Positions 1-7,814 are shown, numbered from the stretch's first letter. The stretch is DNA of 31,127 nt from DATJSN01 sp035504095 (GCA_035504095.1 DATJSN010000076.1:1-31127); one strand, 5' to 3'. Numbers and translations are program-made. Notes: a model not told the origin generated them from the sequence alone.

Positions 1-281
1 TTCTTGGGTCCGCCGCCCCGGCGATAATCTTTCCATGCCCGGGCAGCCTCCAATGCGGTTTCGAGGCTCATCGGACTGAATTCCACGCCCAATTGTTGCA
101 TTGCTTCTCGCGCTGCGGATGTTGATGGGAATAAAGCGCCCGCTTCAGCCCAGATCACTTCACACGCGACAAGTTGACCTTCTGCGATGCAGCGGCGCAA
201 CAAATCCTTGGAGGCCTGACCAAAGGCGCGATCAGCGCCAAATACGTCCAGAAGAATGTTGGTATCAACGGCGGTAATCAC
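1..281 (-). CDS. vapC: VapC-type PIN-domain toxin, C-terminus cut by window edge
   Basis: Ninety-three codons are visible, read from a GTG at 281 and running off position 1. The N-terminus carries the PIN signature VDTNILLDVF with the first metal-binding Asp at residue 6, and a second acidic residue, Glu46, sits in WAEAGALFP. The visible end (RGGGPK) is where PIN toxins usually continue into the third acidic motif, which lies outside the window. PIN toxins of VapBC pairs are Mg-dependent RNases that block translation. The start overlaps the stop of the antitoxin gene in a GTGA overlap, implying translational coupling. The GTG start is chosen from that overlap and because the PIN motif begins directly after it. 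The toxin-antitoxin role is inferred from motif and arrangement. The RNA target cannot be seen. Confidence 0.85.
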   Translation of the reverse strand, partial: MITAVDTNILLDVFGADRAFGQASKDLLRRCIAEGQLVACEVIWAEAGALFPSTSAAREAMQQLGVEFSPMSLETALEAARAWKDYRRGGGPK

Positions 282-508
282 CGACGCAACGCCTTGCCGC
301 GCAGCTCCGCCATAACCCGATCCGTAGGCTTGTGCAATTTCAATATTCCATAAACCGCTTCAAGCGGATCTCGTGTGTTGGATTTGGCAAGAGTCAGACG
401 CCCTGCTTCTTCACGAACCTCCAGGGCCTGGCCCGCACGAATACCCAGGCGTCGGCGAAGCGGCTGTGGAATGGTAATCTGCCCTTTACGGGATACAATC
501 GTTTTCAT
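278..508 (-). CDS. vapB: AbrB/MazE-fold antitoxin (VapB-like)
   Basis: A 76-residue protein starting MKTIVSRKGQITIPQ, a classic SpoVT-AbrB swapped-hairpin DNA-binding domain covering about residues 1-45. A C-terminal tail (about 46-76) would wrap the toxin. The frame extends upstream to 553, but the ATG at 508 is preferred because the AbrB fold begins there and the longer frame would run through the likely operator. It lies upstream of vapC with a 4-base overlap, the usual antitoxin-first order. Proteins of this family repress their own operon by binding palindromes near the promoter, and such a palindrome is present just upstream. The pair is probably a stability or stress module. Family assignment is strong; the partner name VapB is by context. 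Confidence 0.85.
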   Translation of the reverse strand: MKTIVSRKGQITIPQPLRRRLGIRAGQALEVREEAGRLTLAKSNTRDPLEAVYGILKLHKPTDRVMAELRGKALRR

Positions 509-512
509 ACCA

Positions 513-538
513 ATAGTGTATGAATTCCTACTTACTAT
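513..538 (-). promoter_or_regulatory. Probable VapB operator palindrome
   Basis: Imperfect palindrome with outer arms ATAGT/ACTAT around a central GAATTC, beginning five bases upstream of the antitoxin ATG. The position fits autoregulation by an AbrB-fold antitoxin. The sequence symmetry is seen; the binding is inferred. Confidence 0.45.
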
Positions 539-644
539 GTCAACTACGGTCAATGCAGTAGCCTGGGATCATTGATTTTGAACCATAAGAATCTGACATC
601 CATACTTGCTCCACTGTTCGCCTGATCCACTGTTCTACTCTCTC

Positions 645-663
645 GGCGTGGCTTCGCCGCGCC
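645..663. other. Strong GC hairpin downstream of the cupin gene
   Basis: GGCGTGG and CCGCGCC form a 7-bp stem (one G-T pair) around CTTCG. It lies about 110 bases beyond the cupin stop and between the two minus-strand transcription units. There is no T-run on either strand, so a terminator role is only possible. The flanking text ctactctctcggcg recurs at 1369-1382. Confidence 0.3.
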
Positions 664-773
664 GTCGCTCCCGTCTCCGAACTCCCTACTCGGCGAATCC
701 GCCCGCTGCGTCCCCGTTTCATTCTCCGCGGATAATACGGATGAAGGCGCGGCCCGAATAACAACCACAGCGC

Positions 774-1175
774 TCAGTTGACCAGCACGACGAGCTGCTT
801 GCCTTTTTCAACGATATACGTGGCGAGCTCCGCCCCGGGGACGCTGCCGACGTTCCTCGCCGCATGGATCGTTCCGGCCGGGATGAATAAGACGTCGCCG
901 GTCTTAAGCGTCACCGGGGGCTTGTCCTCGATTTGATACTCCAACGAGCCATCGAGAACATAGATGATCTCTTCGCCCGGATGCATGTGCCTGACGAACG
1001 GCGCTCCCGGGGCGATGTCCACGCGCACCTGGATAACCTCGTGTCCGGGGACGCTGATATCGTGCCGCTGGAGATCGGTGCGCTTGAGACCCAGCTGCTG
1101 CGTCTGCGCCACGTGCGGGGGCAAAGCGCTTCCGACATTCGGTGGCGGTACCACCATATTTCGATCCGTTTTCAT
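774..1175 (-). CDS. Small single-domain cupin protein
   Basis: A 133-residue protein with one Cupin_2 barrel. The metal-binding motif is clear: His63, His65 and Glu69 in HMHPGEE, and the last ligand His104 in PAGTIHAARN. Cupins of this size bind a divalent metal and act as dioxygenases, isomerases or sensors; the substrate is not readable. No signal peptide is visible. The start is supported by AAAGGAG six bases upstream of the ATG. It is the last gene of a minus-strand run with SDR, FAD oxidoreductase and epoxide hydrolase genes, but a 329-bp gap separates it from the SDR, so it may have its own promoter. GC content resembles that run rather than the AT-rich gene at 5756-6934. Confidence 0.85.
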   Translation of the reverse strand: MKTDRNMVVPPPNVGSALPPHVAQTQQLGLKRTDLQRHDISVPGHEVIQVRVDIAPGAPFVRHMHPGEEIIYVLDGSLEYQIEDKPPVTLKTGDVLFIPAGTIHAARNVGSVPGAELATYIVEKGKQLVVLVN

Positions 1176-1504
1176 CTAGAACTCCTTTCGTATTGGACCA
1201 ATGCGTCAAATTCTTATGCACGGCAACTCGGGAATTTGAAATAGTTCTCGCTCTTTGCGCTCATAGGGATAAAATTATATATGAAAGGCCGACAATCGGA
1301 GCGACAGGATTTGAACTTTCTGCCCCCTTTCTAACCTCCCGTCGGTAAACTTTTCTACTTTCTACTTACTACTCTCTCGGCGAAGCCGCCCCCCACTGCG
1401 CGTGTAACGTGAAATTGTCTGCGCCGTCGGCGTACGAGCAGCCCCAAACCCCCCGCTGCCAAAATCGCCGGCGAATCGGGTTCAGGCGTGGGCGGGCTCA
1501 GAGG
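1176..1504. other. Intergenic gap with tRNA relic and repeat text
   Basis: No credible gene. It holds the cupin RBS at its left edge, a tRNA-like 3' fragment around 1295-1332, a pyrimidine-rich stretch of repeated ttctact units (about 1350-1375) and a 14-base direct repeat (1369-1382) matching 635-648. Confidence 0.5.
1295..1332 (-). pseudogene. tRNA 3'-half relic (possibly tRNA-Pro-like)
   Basis: Read on the minus strand, a T-arm (GAAAG / TTCAAAT / CTGTC, four of five stem pairs) is followed by an acceptor-like strand GCTCCGA. It is preceded by a G-rich variable region, as in tRNA 3' halves. The matching 5' acceptor (TCGGAGC), D-arm and anticodon arm are absent, so this is a fragment and not a working tRNA. 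Such 3' halves are typical leftovers of tRNA-targeting integrases. Isotype is a guess. Confidence 0.45.
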
Positions 1505-2287
1505 TTACTCGTGAAAAATGGGGGTTCCCCACGGTGCGCCCGTCGCGCCTCCATCGACCACCAGCTCGATGGCGTTGATGTAGGAGGAGTCATCTGAGGC
1601 AAGGAAAAGTACGGCTTTAGCAAGATCCTCCGGCTCACCCCAGCGGTTCAGTGGAATCCTGGACGATATGGCTTTGGCCAGCTTGGCGGATTCATCTGCA
1701 GATATAGAAGCGCGTGACCCGCGATGCCAAATGGGCGTCTTCGTCGCGCCTGGCGCCACGACGTTCGCACGAATGTTGCGCGGTGCAAGATCGGCGGCGA
1801 TAGAACGCGCCATGGAGACAACGCCGCCCTTCGTGGCCGCATATGCGGCCAGACCGGCTTGGCCCAGATGGTTGTGTACCGATCCATTAAAGATGATGCT
1901 GCCGTTGTCGTTGAGCAAAGGGGCGGCTGAATTCACTGTAAAAAAAGCGGCATTGAGGTTGGTACGAATGACATTCTCAAAAATCGCCTCGTCGGTCGAG
2001 CCGGTAGGGGTCTGGCCGGAGATTCCCGCGTTGGCGAAGACGATGTCCAGCTTGCCGAAATCCCTGGCAAGATCCGCGAAGAACCGCTTCCGGTCGTCCG
2101 CCACGGTAACGTCGGCGCGATAGCCGCGCGCGTTGGGTCCCAGTTCGGCGACTGCTTCATCCAGCGTTTTCTGGTCCCGGCCGGTAATCGCGACCTGGGC
2201 GCCTTCTGCAACGAAAAGGCGCGCAGTGGCCAGACCGATGCCGCTGTTTCCGCCGGTGATGAGAGCCTTTTTGCCTGTGAGTTTCAT
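1505..2287 (-). CDS. Short-chain dehydrogenase/reductase (SDR)
   Basis: A 260-residue classical SDR. The Rossmann cofactor motif is TGGNSGIG (residues 11-18), the structural NAG is at 86-88, and the full catalytic tetrad Asn110-Ser136-Tyr149-Lys153 is present in the expected spacing. The C-terminal VDGGATG motif is typical. Family members are NAD(P)-dependent alcohol or ketone oxidoreductases in the cytosol; the substrate cannot be read. The GR pair at residues 36-37 suggests NADP rather than NAD, but this is weak. AGAGGA precedes the ATG, supporting the start. It lies 117 bp downstream of the FAD oxidoreductase gene on the same strand and probably belongs to the same detoxification cluster. 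Confidence 0.9.
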   Translation of the reverse strand: MKLTGKKALITGGNSGIGLATARLFVAEGAQVAITGRDQKTLDEAVAELGPNARGYRADVTVADDRKRFFADLARDFGKLDIVFANAGISGQTPTGSTDEAIFENVIRTNLNAAFFTVNSAAPLLNDNGSIIFNGSVHNHLGQAGLAAYAATKGGVVSMARSIAADLAPRNIRANVVAPGATKTPIWHRGSRASISADESAKLAKAISSRIPLNRWGEPEDLAKAVLFLASDDSSYINAIELVVDGGATGAPWGTPIFHE

Positions 2288-2404
2288 GATTCCTCTTTGA
2301 TGACTGGCCCATCAACTATGCTGTTCCAATGCCGTTGAGTGGCCGCGAAACGTTCGCGCGTTCAACAACTGATAGCTCGAACGCGGTCCTGACCTGTGTC
2401 TTAT

Positions 2405-3892
2405 TCAAACTTGTTCCAAAGCGGCCGTGTCTAACCGTATCTTCGGTGACGAGTATTCGGCATTACTTGTACGTTTGGCAGCATGCGCGGAGATGGGAGG
2501 TACGTTAACAAAGAGCGACACAAGCCCTTCCGGCATGGTGGGATGAGCGATGACCGCGTCGCGTATCGCGGTGTACGGCAATCCGGCAAGCATCGCCATC
2601 TGCACGGCGGCCATGACGTCTCCAGCGCCGGCTCCAAACATGGTGAATCCGAGGATGCGGTCGCTTTCCGTCTCGATCAACACCTTCATAAATCCGCGCG
2701 TTTCAGAAATCGTCATCGTGCGAAGGACGGCAGCCATGGGCAACTTGGCAACGCGATAAGGGATGCCGCGCTGTTTCGCCTCCGTTTCGCTGAGTCCGAT
2801 ACGGGCCAACTCCGGGTCGGTGAACATGCAGAACGGAACCTGGCGGCCGGTTGTCACGCGATTGCCGCCGGTGATGTTGTCATTCACAACCTTGAAATCA
2901 TTGGCTGAGATATGTGTGAAATGTGGGCTTCCGGCGCAATCTCCGATGGCCCAAACACCTTCGGCGGTTGTCTGCAAACGCTCGTTCACCTTCACATAGC
3001 CGCGATTGGTCGTTTCCACTCCCGCCTTTTCCAGGCCGATACCGTTCGTATTTGGCGTACGTCCTCCGGCTAGCAGCAGATGCGTGCCTTCCAGGGAAAG
3101 TTCGGTTCCGTCGTGCGAGCCGAGGAGCCTGATCCACTCGCCGGAGTTGCCCTTGACGAGGGTTATTTTTGCATTCGTCACGACAGCGATGCCTTCATTC
3201 CCGCACATTTCTTCCAGTTCCTGCGAGGTATCTTCGTCTTCGTTGTGCGCGAGGCGGCTATTGCGCTCGATCAGCGTGACCTCCGCGCCGAAACGGCGGA
3301 AAGCCTGGGCAAGTTCGAGTCCGACGTAACCGCCGCCCAGAACCAGGAGATGTTTCGGGATGTGATCCAGTTCCAGTGCCTCGATGTGGGTTAGCGGATT
3401 CGCCTCGGCCAATCCCGGAATTGGTTCAAGCGTGGCGCGCGAGCCGGTGTTGATGACTACATTTTTGCCACGCAATGTGCGTGCCCCGCCGTCGTTCAAG
3501 GCAACTTCAATGGTTTTCGGACCAACGAAGCATCCTGTGCCCATCACCAGCTCCGCGCCGGTCTTCGTGTAGTAGGTGTCGCGAAAAATGTCAACAACGT
3601 TCCTCACCATCTTGCGTTTGCGCTCACGCACGGCTGCCATGTTAATGTGAACATTCTCTTTGCTGATGCCGAATTCGTTGCTGCGATAAAAGAACGAAGC
3701 AACCTTGGCGCTGTGGATGATGTTCTTGCTGGGCAGGCACGCGATGTTCGGGCACGAACCGCCCACATATTTGCGCTCGACCACAATCGCACGTTGTCCC
3801 TTTTGTGCGAAGGTCCCGGCAAGAACTTTGCCGCCGGCACCGCTGCCCAGCACGAGCAGATCGTATTCTTCCGTTGAGGTTGATATTTTCAT
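2405..3892 (-). CDS. Class I pyridine nucleotide-disulfide oxidoreductase (MerA/Lpd-like)
   Basis: A 495-residue flavoprotein. N-terminal FAD motif GSGAGG (about 16-21), redox disulfide Cys47/Cys52 in GGSCPNIACLPSK, a second Rossmann motif GGGYVG for NAD(P)H, the FAD-binding AIGDCAG segment, and the C-terminal His450/Glu455 pair (HPTMPE) that acts on the active-site thiol. Length and order match dihydrolipoamide dehydrogenase and mercuric reductase. The vicinal C-terminal cysteines of true MerA are absent, and so is an N-terminal HMA domain, so mercury reduction is unlikely despite probable database names. It may reduce a small disulfide, quinone or reactive electrophile. It starts 18 bp after the epoxide hydrolase stop, a clear operon arrangement. 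The reaction is inferred only at the family level. Confidence 0.9.
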   Translation of the reverse strand: MKISTSTEEYDLLVLGSGAGGKVLAGTFAQKGQRAIVVERKYVGGSCPNIACLPSKNIIHSAKVASFFYRSNEFGISKENVHINMAAVRERKRKMVRNVVDIFRDTYYTKTGAELVMGTGCFVGPKTIEVALNDGGARTLRGKNVVINTGSRATLEPIPGLAEANPLTHIEALELDHIPKHLLVLGGGYVGLELAQAFRRFGAEVTLIERNSRLAHNEDEDTSQELEEMCGNEGIAVVTNAKITLVKGNSGEWIRLLGSHDGTELSLEGTHLLLAGGRTPNTNGIGLEKAGVETTNRGYVKVNERLQTTAEGVWAIGDCAGSPHFTHISANDFKVVNDNITGGNRVTTGRQVPFCMFTDPELARIGLSETEAKQRGIPYRVAKLPMAAVLRTMTISETRGFMKVLIETESDRILGFTMFGAGAGDVMAAVQMAMLAGLPYTAIRDAVIAHPTMPEGLVSLFVNVPPISAHAAKRTSNAEYSSPKIRLDTAALEQV

Positions 3893-3910
3893 ATTCGGTC
3901 CTTGAGCTTT

Positions 3911-5149
3911 TCAGTGTCTCAGTGATTTGAAGCCTGCGCGAACATCTTCTGAAAGAAGTTGCGGCTGTTCCCAGGCCGCAAAGTGACCGCCTTTCTCGTG
4001 CCTCTTGTAATAGACGAGTTTGGAGTACGCCTGCTCTGTCCAACTCCGCGGGGCCGGATAGAGCTCGTCGGGAAAAACGCTCACGACAACCGGGATGGAG
4101 ACGCCCTTGGCATTGAAATACCCTTTTCCCCAATATTCCCAATAGAGACGGGCGCCGGAAAGCGCCGTATTCGTCAACCAGGTGATTGTGATGTTGTCGA
4201 GGATGTCGTCGCGCGTGAGGCCGGCGGATTCTCCGGCGAAGACGCGCGAGATCAAGTCGTAGCTGCGCGCGTCGTGGTCAAGGAAATAGGCGGCGAGACC
4301 GACGGGCGAATCCGCGATTCCGTACAGTGTCTGCGGCCGCAGGCCCATTTGGAATCCGTAGGCGATTCCTTTTTGATAAACAAATTGCAGGCGGTCGTAA
4401 GCGATTTTTTCATCGGCTGAGAGGCCCGCTGGCGCCGGCTTGCCGGAGAAGGCTGCCTGATCGATCTCGGCGGGAAAGATGCCCGGCATGTTGGTGTGAA
4501 TGCCGAGCAACTCCGGCGGCGCCTGCACGCCCATCAGGTCGACGATGATCGCGCCCCAATCGCCGCCCTGTGCTACAAATCTTGTGTATCCAAGGCGCTT
4601 CATCAATATGGTCCACGCACGGGCGACGTGAGCGGGGTCCCAGCCAGTCGAGGTGGGCTTGCCTGAGAAGCCGTATCCCGGCAGCGAAGGGATCACGACG
4701 TCAAATGCATCTTCCGCCTTTCCGCCGTGTGCGGTCGGATCGGTGAGCGGGCCGATGATCTTGAGCTGCTCAATGATCGAGCCGGGCCACCCGTGTATGA
4801 CGATGACCGGTAATGCATTCTGGTGCTTTGATCGAACGTGGATGAAATGAATGTCCAGCCCGTCGATCTCGGTGACGAAATTCGGCAGAGCGTTCAGCTT
4901 GGCCTCGATCTTGCGCCAATCGTAATCCTTCGCCCAATAGCGGGCGAGTGCCTGCGTGGTCGCGAGCTGCACGCCTTGCGTTGCGTCCGCGACAGTTTCC
5001 CGGTCGGGCCACTTTGTTGCGCTTATGCGCCGCCGCAATTCTGCAAGATCCGCATCCGGAAAAGTTACATGGAATGGACGAATTGCATTTTTGTCTGCTA
5101 CCCGTTTACTGCCTTGTTGGACAGCACTGGTTGGGGTCATGGTGGTCAT
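3911..5149 (-). CDS. Epoxide hydrolase (microsomal EH-like, alpha/beta hydrolase)
   Basis: A 412-residue protein with an N-terminal EHN domain (about 25-130, including the KWPDRET segment) followed by the alpha/beta hydrolase core. The oxyanion motif is HGWPGS (119-124), the nucleophile Asp197 lies in GGDWGA, and the catalytic His389 is in GGHFAAWEQP near the C-terminus. This family opens epoxides to diols through an alkyl-enzyme ester on the Asp. The length is normal and no signal peptide is visible. The start is supported by AAAGGAG seven bases before the ATG. It is the first gene of the minus-strand cluster, so the promoter should lie in the AT-rich gap 5150-5755. Context suggests detoxification of xenobiotic or lipid-peroxidation electrophiles. 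The physiological substrate is unknown. Confidence 0.92.
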   Translation of the reverse strand: MTTMTPTSAVQQGSKRVADKNAIRPFHVTFPDADLAELRRRISATKWPDRETVADATQGVQLATTQALARYWAKDYDWRKIEAKLNALPNFVTEIDGLDIHFIHVRSKHQNALPVIVIHGWPGSIIEQLKIIGPLTDPTAHGGKAEDAFDVVIPSLPGYGFSGKPTSTGWDPAHVARAWTILMKRLGYTRFVAQGGDWGAIIVDLMGVQAPPELLGIHTNMPGIFPAEIDQAAFSGKPAPAGLSADEKIAYDRLQFVYQKGIAYGFQMGLRPQTLYGIADSPVGLAAYFLDHDARSYDLISRVFAGESAGLTRDDILDNITITWLTNTALSGARLYWEYWGKGYFNAKGVSIPVVVSVFPDELYPAPRSWTEQAYSKLVYYKRHEKGGHFAAWEQPQLLSEDVRAGFKSLRH

Positions 5150-5755
5150 GACAATCTCCTTTCTAGAGGTTTATCCGCTAGTCATAACTTATTGAGCATC
5201 TCAGACGTGGACGGCATTGCAATACCGATCAAAAATAACAGGGAACATTTTGGTGCAAATTCTGTGCCGTTGAGTGTTATTGTTCTGTATACTCTGTTTC
5301 TTGCAAATTTTGGCCGCGCCGAGACGAAAAACAGTGGAATGGGAGTAGAAAAAAAATTTCTCCACGACGAAACGGCGACACAATGACAAATCGGCACGCC
5401 AAATTGTCATAGATGATTTTAAATACAAACATACGTGCATGCGATTTTCCATTGCTTATTTGCATTCATAATATTCATACTGTCATTAGAAACACGAAAT
5501 TGTTTTGTTGCGAAGGCAAGCCAAAAGTAAGAACTGGCATTGAATGCATGGGGAGTATACAACGTTCTGTCCGGGAATTGAAATAAATTTGTAAATTTAT
5601 TGAAATCTTAATAATATAATATTTTTATATGCGAATTAATTATGCTTAAGCTCACCAGTCTGATTGCATAAAAATAGTATGGAGATTCGTACCACGACAA
5701 AACATAAGGCGGGTAGGCGCAGTTACAGTGCCGTACCCATCGAATTCGGTCAAAA
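5150..5755. other. AT-rich intergenic region
   Basis: About 600 bp without a convincing gene in either strand; the short frames have no family features and poor ribosome sites. The left part is the presumed leader and promoter of the epoxide hydrolase cluster. The right part lies downstream of the fused DarT-DarG gene. Around 5600-5640 there is an A/T run with a small AATATAATATT symmetry. No clear sigma-70 pair was found. Confidence 0.4.
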
Positions 5756-6934
5756 TCATCCCGCGCCTTGCAAGAGATAATTTTGCGAAAGAAATTTAGA
5801 ATCAATCTGTTTTTCGCGTGGAAGATAGATAGCCACGTCGATGCCAATGCCGTGTAGATACTTGCACATTAGAGGCCCCACATTAGCCCAATCTAAGCCT
5901 CCCAAACCACATCCGAGCGCCGGAAGCGCTATTGACTGTACACCTTCTGATTTGAAATGGTCGCGAAACCACGCCAAGCCAGCTTCGATATCGTCCATTC
6001 GGGAATTGTCCCGCCACTTTCTCTTTGTTGCGAAAAGTAAAAACCATTTAATAGCGTTAGGTGTAGTAAGCGGGGTCGTCAAGTCTGCTAACTCCGCGTC
6101 AAGCGATGCCTCCCGTTTGTAAATAGCTGGTTTAGTGGCCGTCACACGCTTCGCCCGACACGCGTCTTGATAATACACATATACATCAGGAAATTGATAT
6201 TTTGCCCGTGATGCCAATCCTTTACCCATGATGCCTTGCAGGTTTACACTAACGGTTAGTGTCTGCATTCCCGAGAAGAACATATCACCTTCAACCAAAG
6301 AAATATTCTTCCCGATTTTGGCGACGAAGTAAGGCTTAAAGAACATGTTTGGCTCAGGAACAATGGGCATTGTTGTCAGACCAATCATTCCTTCAATGCG
6401 TTTTCTTGCCTCATGGTCGGCTACAAAAACCGTATAAATGTATTCTGAGGGGATTCGCTCAGGCACTAAGCATTCCGACATGATCTTCCGTTTGGAACCA
6501 TTGAGATCGTTCCAATATTCAGCCTGGATAATCATCCATTGGTCATCAATTACTTTTAAGCCGTCTTGTACATTGAAAAAGCGAGTCGGATTGTTGGCAG
6601 CATTGCCATCAGTAATCATCACGTGCTGTAGTTGCAGAATACTTGGCTTTATGCCAATCACCGCCAAATCTTTGGCCGTTTTCTCGTGAACGACTCGATA
6701 CATCATCGGATTACGCGGCTGGAAATATATGTTAGCATACTCCCATAAGCTCGCGCGTTCCGGGGTCGCTTTGTTCTTACGGTTGCTGACGATATCAGCA
6801 TCATAAATAGGTTTGTAGGGTATCTGTAGGGAATTAACAAGGTCGTGCGACAGTATTCCATTCTTCAGGATCGATGGCACATTCTCGATGTGTGTGATAT
6901 AAAAAAGTCCCTTGATTTCGGCCCTACGTGCCAT
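5756..6934 (-). CDS. Fused DarT-like DNA ADP-ribosyltransferase and DarG-like macrodomain
   Basis: One 392-residue reading frame joins a toxin and its antidote enzyme. Residues about 7-210 match DarT (DUF4433): the NAD-pocket start FYITHIENVPSIL with His15, an Arg at 52, the NPRSPMxY-like element PRNPMMY (73-78) and the SECLVPERIPSEYI segment with candidate catalytic Glu154. DarT adds ADP-ribose to thymidine in DNA. Residues about 210-375 form a TARG1/DarG-type macrodomain: VNLQGIMGKG (230-239), the TKRKW loop with candidate catalytic Lys304, and GCGLGGLDW (341-349). DarG removes the mark. The C-terminal DarT-binding domain of ordinary DarG is missing. An AAGGA eight bases upstream favours the ATG at 6934 over 6943, which overlaps that site. 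The gene is visibly more AT-rich than its neighbours, suggesting transfer. Family calls are by motif memory, not search. Confidence 0.88.
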   Translation of the reverse strand: MARRAEIKGLFYITHIENVPSILKNGILSHDLVNSLQIPYKPIYDADIVSNRKNKATPERASLWEYANIYFQPRNPMMYRVVHEKTAKDLAVIGIKPSILQLQHVMITDGNAANNPTRFFNVQDGLKVIDDQWMIIQAEYWNDLNGSKRKIMSECLVPERIPSEYIYTVFVADHEARKRIEGMIGLTTMPIVPEPNMFFKPYFVAKIGKNISLVEGDMFFSGMQTLTVSVNLQGIMGKGLASRAKYQFPDVYVYYQDACRAKRVTATKPAIYKREASLDAELADLTTPLTTPNAIKWFLLFATKRKWRDNSRMDDIEAGLAWFRDHFKSEGVQSIALPALGCGLGGLDWANVGPLMCKYLHGIGIDVAIYLPREKQIDSKFLSQNYLLQGAG

Positions 6935-7196
6935 GCTAGACATCCTTTTTCAGTGTTATTCCTGCTTATCCGACATTCAGCACTGTCTGAACCTCGAAGA
7001 CTTTAGAACTATAGGCTTCTTCAACGACGATATTACTGAATATCATCGAATAGAATTATTAGCTATCACAAGAACAATCATATCCACCAGCAAAATTTTG
7101 TGGAATAGGGCTTGACATTGTCTATGCCAAGTGAGGAAGTAGAATGGCGGCTGCGCCGCAGTTTTCAGTTTTTGCAAGGGATTGTCACGCTGTCAC

Positions 7197-7237
7197 GCTT
7201 AGGAGACCCAAAATAGTAGCAATAAATCCTAATATGT
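7197..7237 (+). repeat. Imperfect direct repeat, copy 1
   Basis: Matches 7540-7581 at roughly four of five positions; shared core gctt-ggag-ccca with agcaataaa and ends in tatgt. Same orientation as copy 2. Confidence 0.5.
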
Positions 7238-7539
7238 GTTTGGTGTCTCTAACAACATTAAGGCGGGAGCTATTAATACTTTCGTGTTTTTCATGGTTCA
7301 AAATCGTTGTGTCGTCGTGTCGTTGTGGTGAAATATTCTCTCTGTGGCCTCTGTGAACTCTGTGGCTAAATCGTTCTCTTACACTTTCGTGCCTCAGCGG
7401 GAAAATCTAACCGCTACAGCGCAACAACCCCTGAAAATAGAGGTGTTTCTTCTATTTTACAGCCGCTACAAGCCCCGATCATGTTACGGATCAAAAAGTG
7501 CGAAATACTCTATAAAACAAGACCTTGTAACGTTGTAGC

Positions 7540-7581
7540 GCTTGGGAGGCCCAAAAATAGGAGCAATAAACCCGACTATGT
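7540..7581 (+). repeat. Imperfect direct repeat, copy 2
   Basis: Second copy of the unit at 7197-7237, about 340 bp downstream, with one inserted A in the poly-A part. Both are preceded by a similar gta/tca-cgct stretch, so the duplicated segment may be longer than the aligned core. Confidence 0.5.
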
Positions 7582-7668
7582 AATTACAGGCTCTTAGAGG
7601 CGCTTTGGACACTGAGGAACAAAATGCGGCCGTCGTTGCGGTGAAATCTGTGGATCGTCTTTTGCCTG

Positions 7669-7688
7669 CCCTGAGCGTAGTCGAAGGG
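7669..7688. repeat. Short CCCTGAGCG/CGAAGGG dispersed-repeat motif
   Basis: Twenty bases starting CCCTGAGCG and ending CGAAGGG. From general knowledge, similar short motifs recur between genes in many environmental bacterial genomes. Only one copy is in this window, so the repeat status rests on memory and not on the sequence here. Confidence 0.3.
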
Positions 7689-7814
7689 TGGTTAAATCTG
7701 TGTTAATCCATGTAATCCGTGGATCGTTTTTCGTGGTAAGAAAGTTATCTCGGCGCGGAGTGCTCTGTTGCAGTATCATCTGATGCGTTGAGAATAACAT
7801 CGTGGAACCTGATC

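Larger units (their letters stand above)
6935..7814. other. Gene-free, repeat-bearing region of about 880 bp
   Basis: No convincing coding frame. The left part is the leader of the DarT-DarG gene on the minus strand. The rest is patchy: two copies of a 42-base imperfect repeat (7197-7237, 7540-7581), several phrases built on tctgtgg / ctctgtga / tgtggatcg (about 7330-7375, 7641-7657, 7700-7730), and a palindrome-like CCCTGAGCG...CGAAGGG motif at 7669-7688. It looks like degraded intergenic repeat DNA. Confidence 0.45.

Noticed and set aside
540..768. Two overlapping minus-strand frames upstream of vapB
   Set aside because: Arg/Ser-rich products from GC repeat-like text, no ribosome site and no recognisable domain.
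2405..3892. Mercuric reductase (merA)
   Set aside because: The C-terminal vicinal cysteines and the N-terminal metal-binding domain are absent, and there is no mer operon.
7109..7140. TTGACA as a -35 box of a plus-strand promoter
   Set aside because: No -10 hexamer at 16-18 bases and no gene follows.
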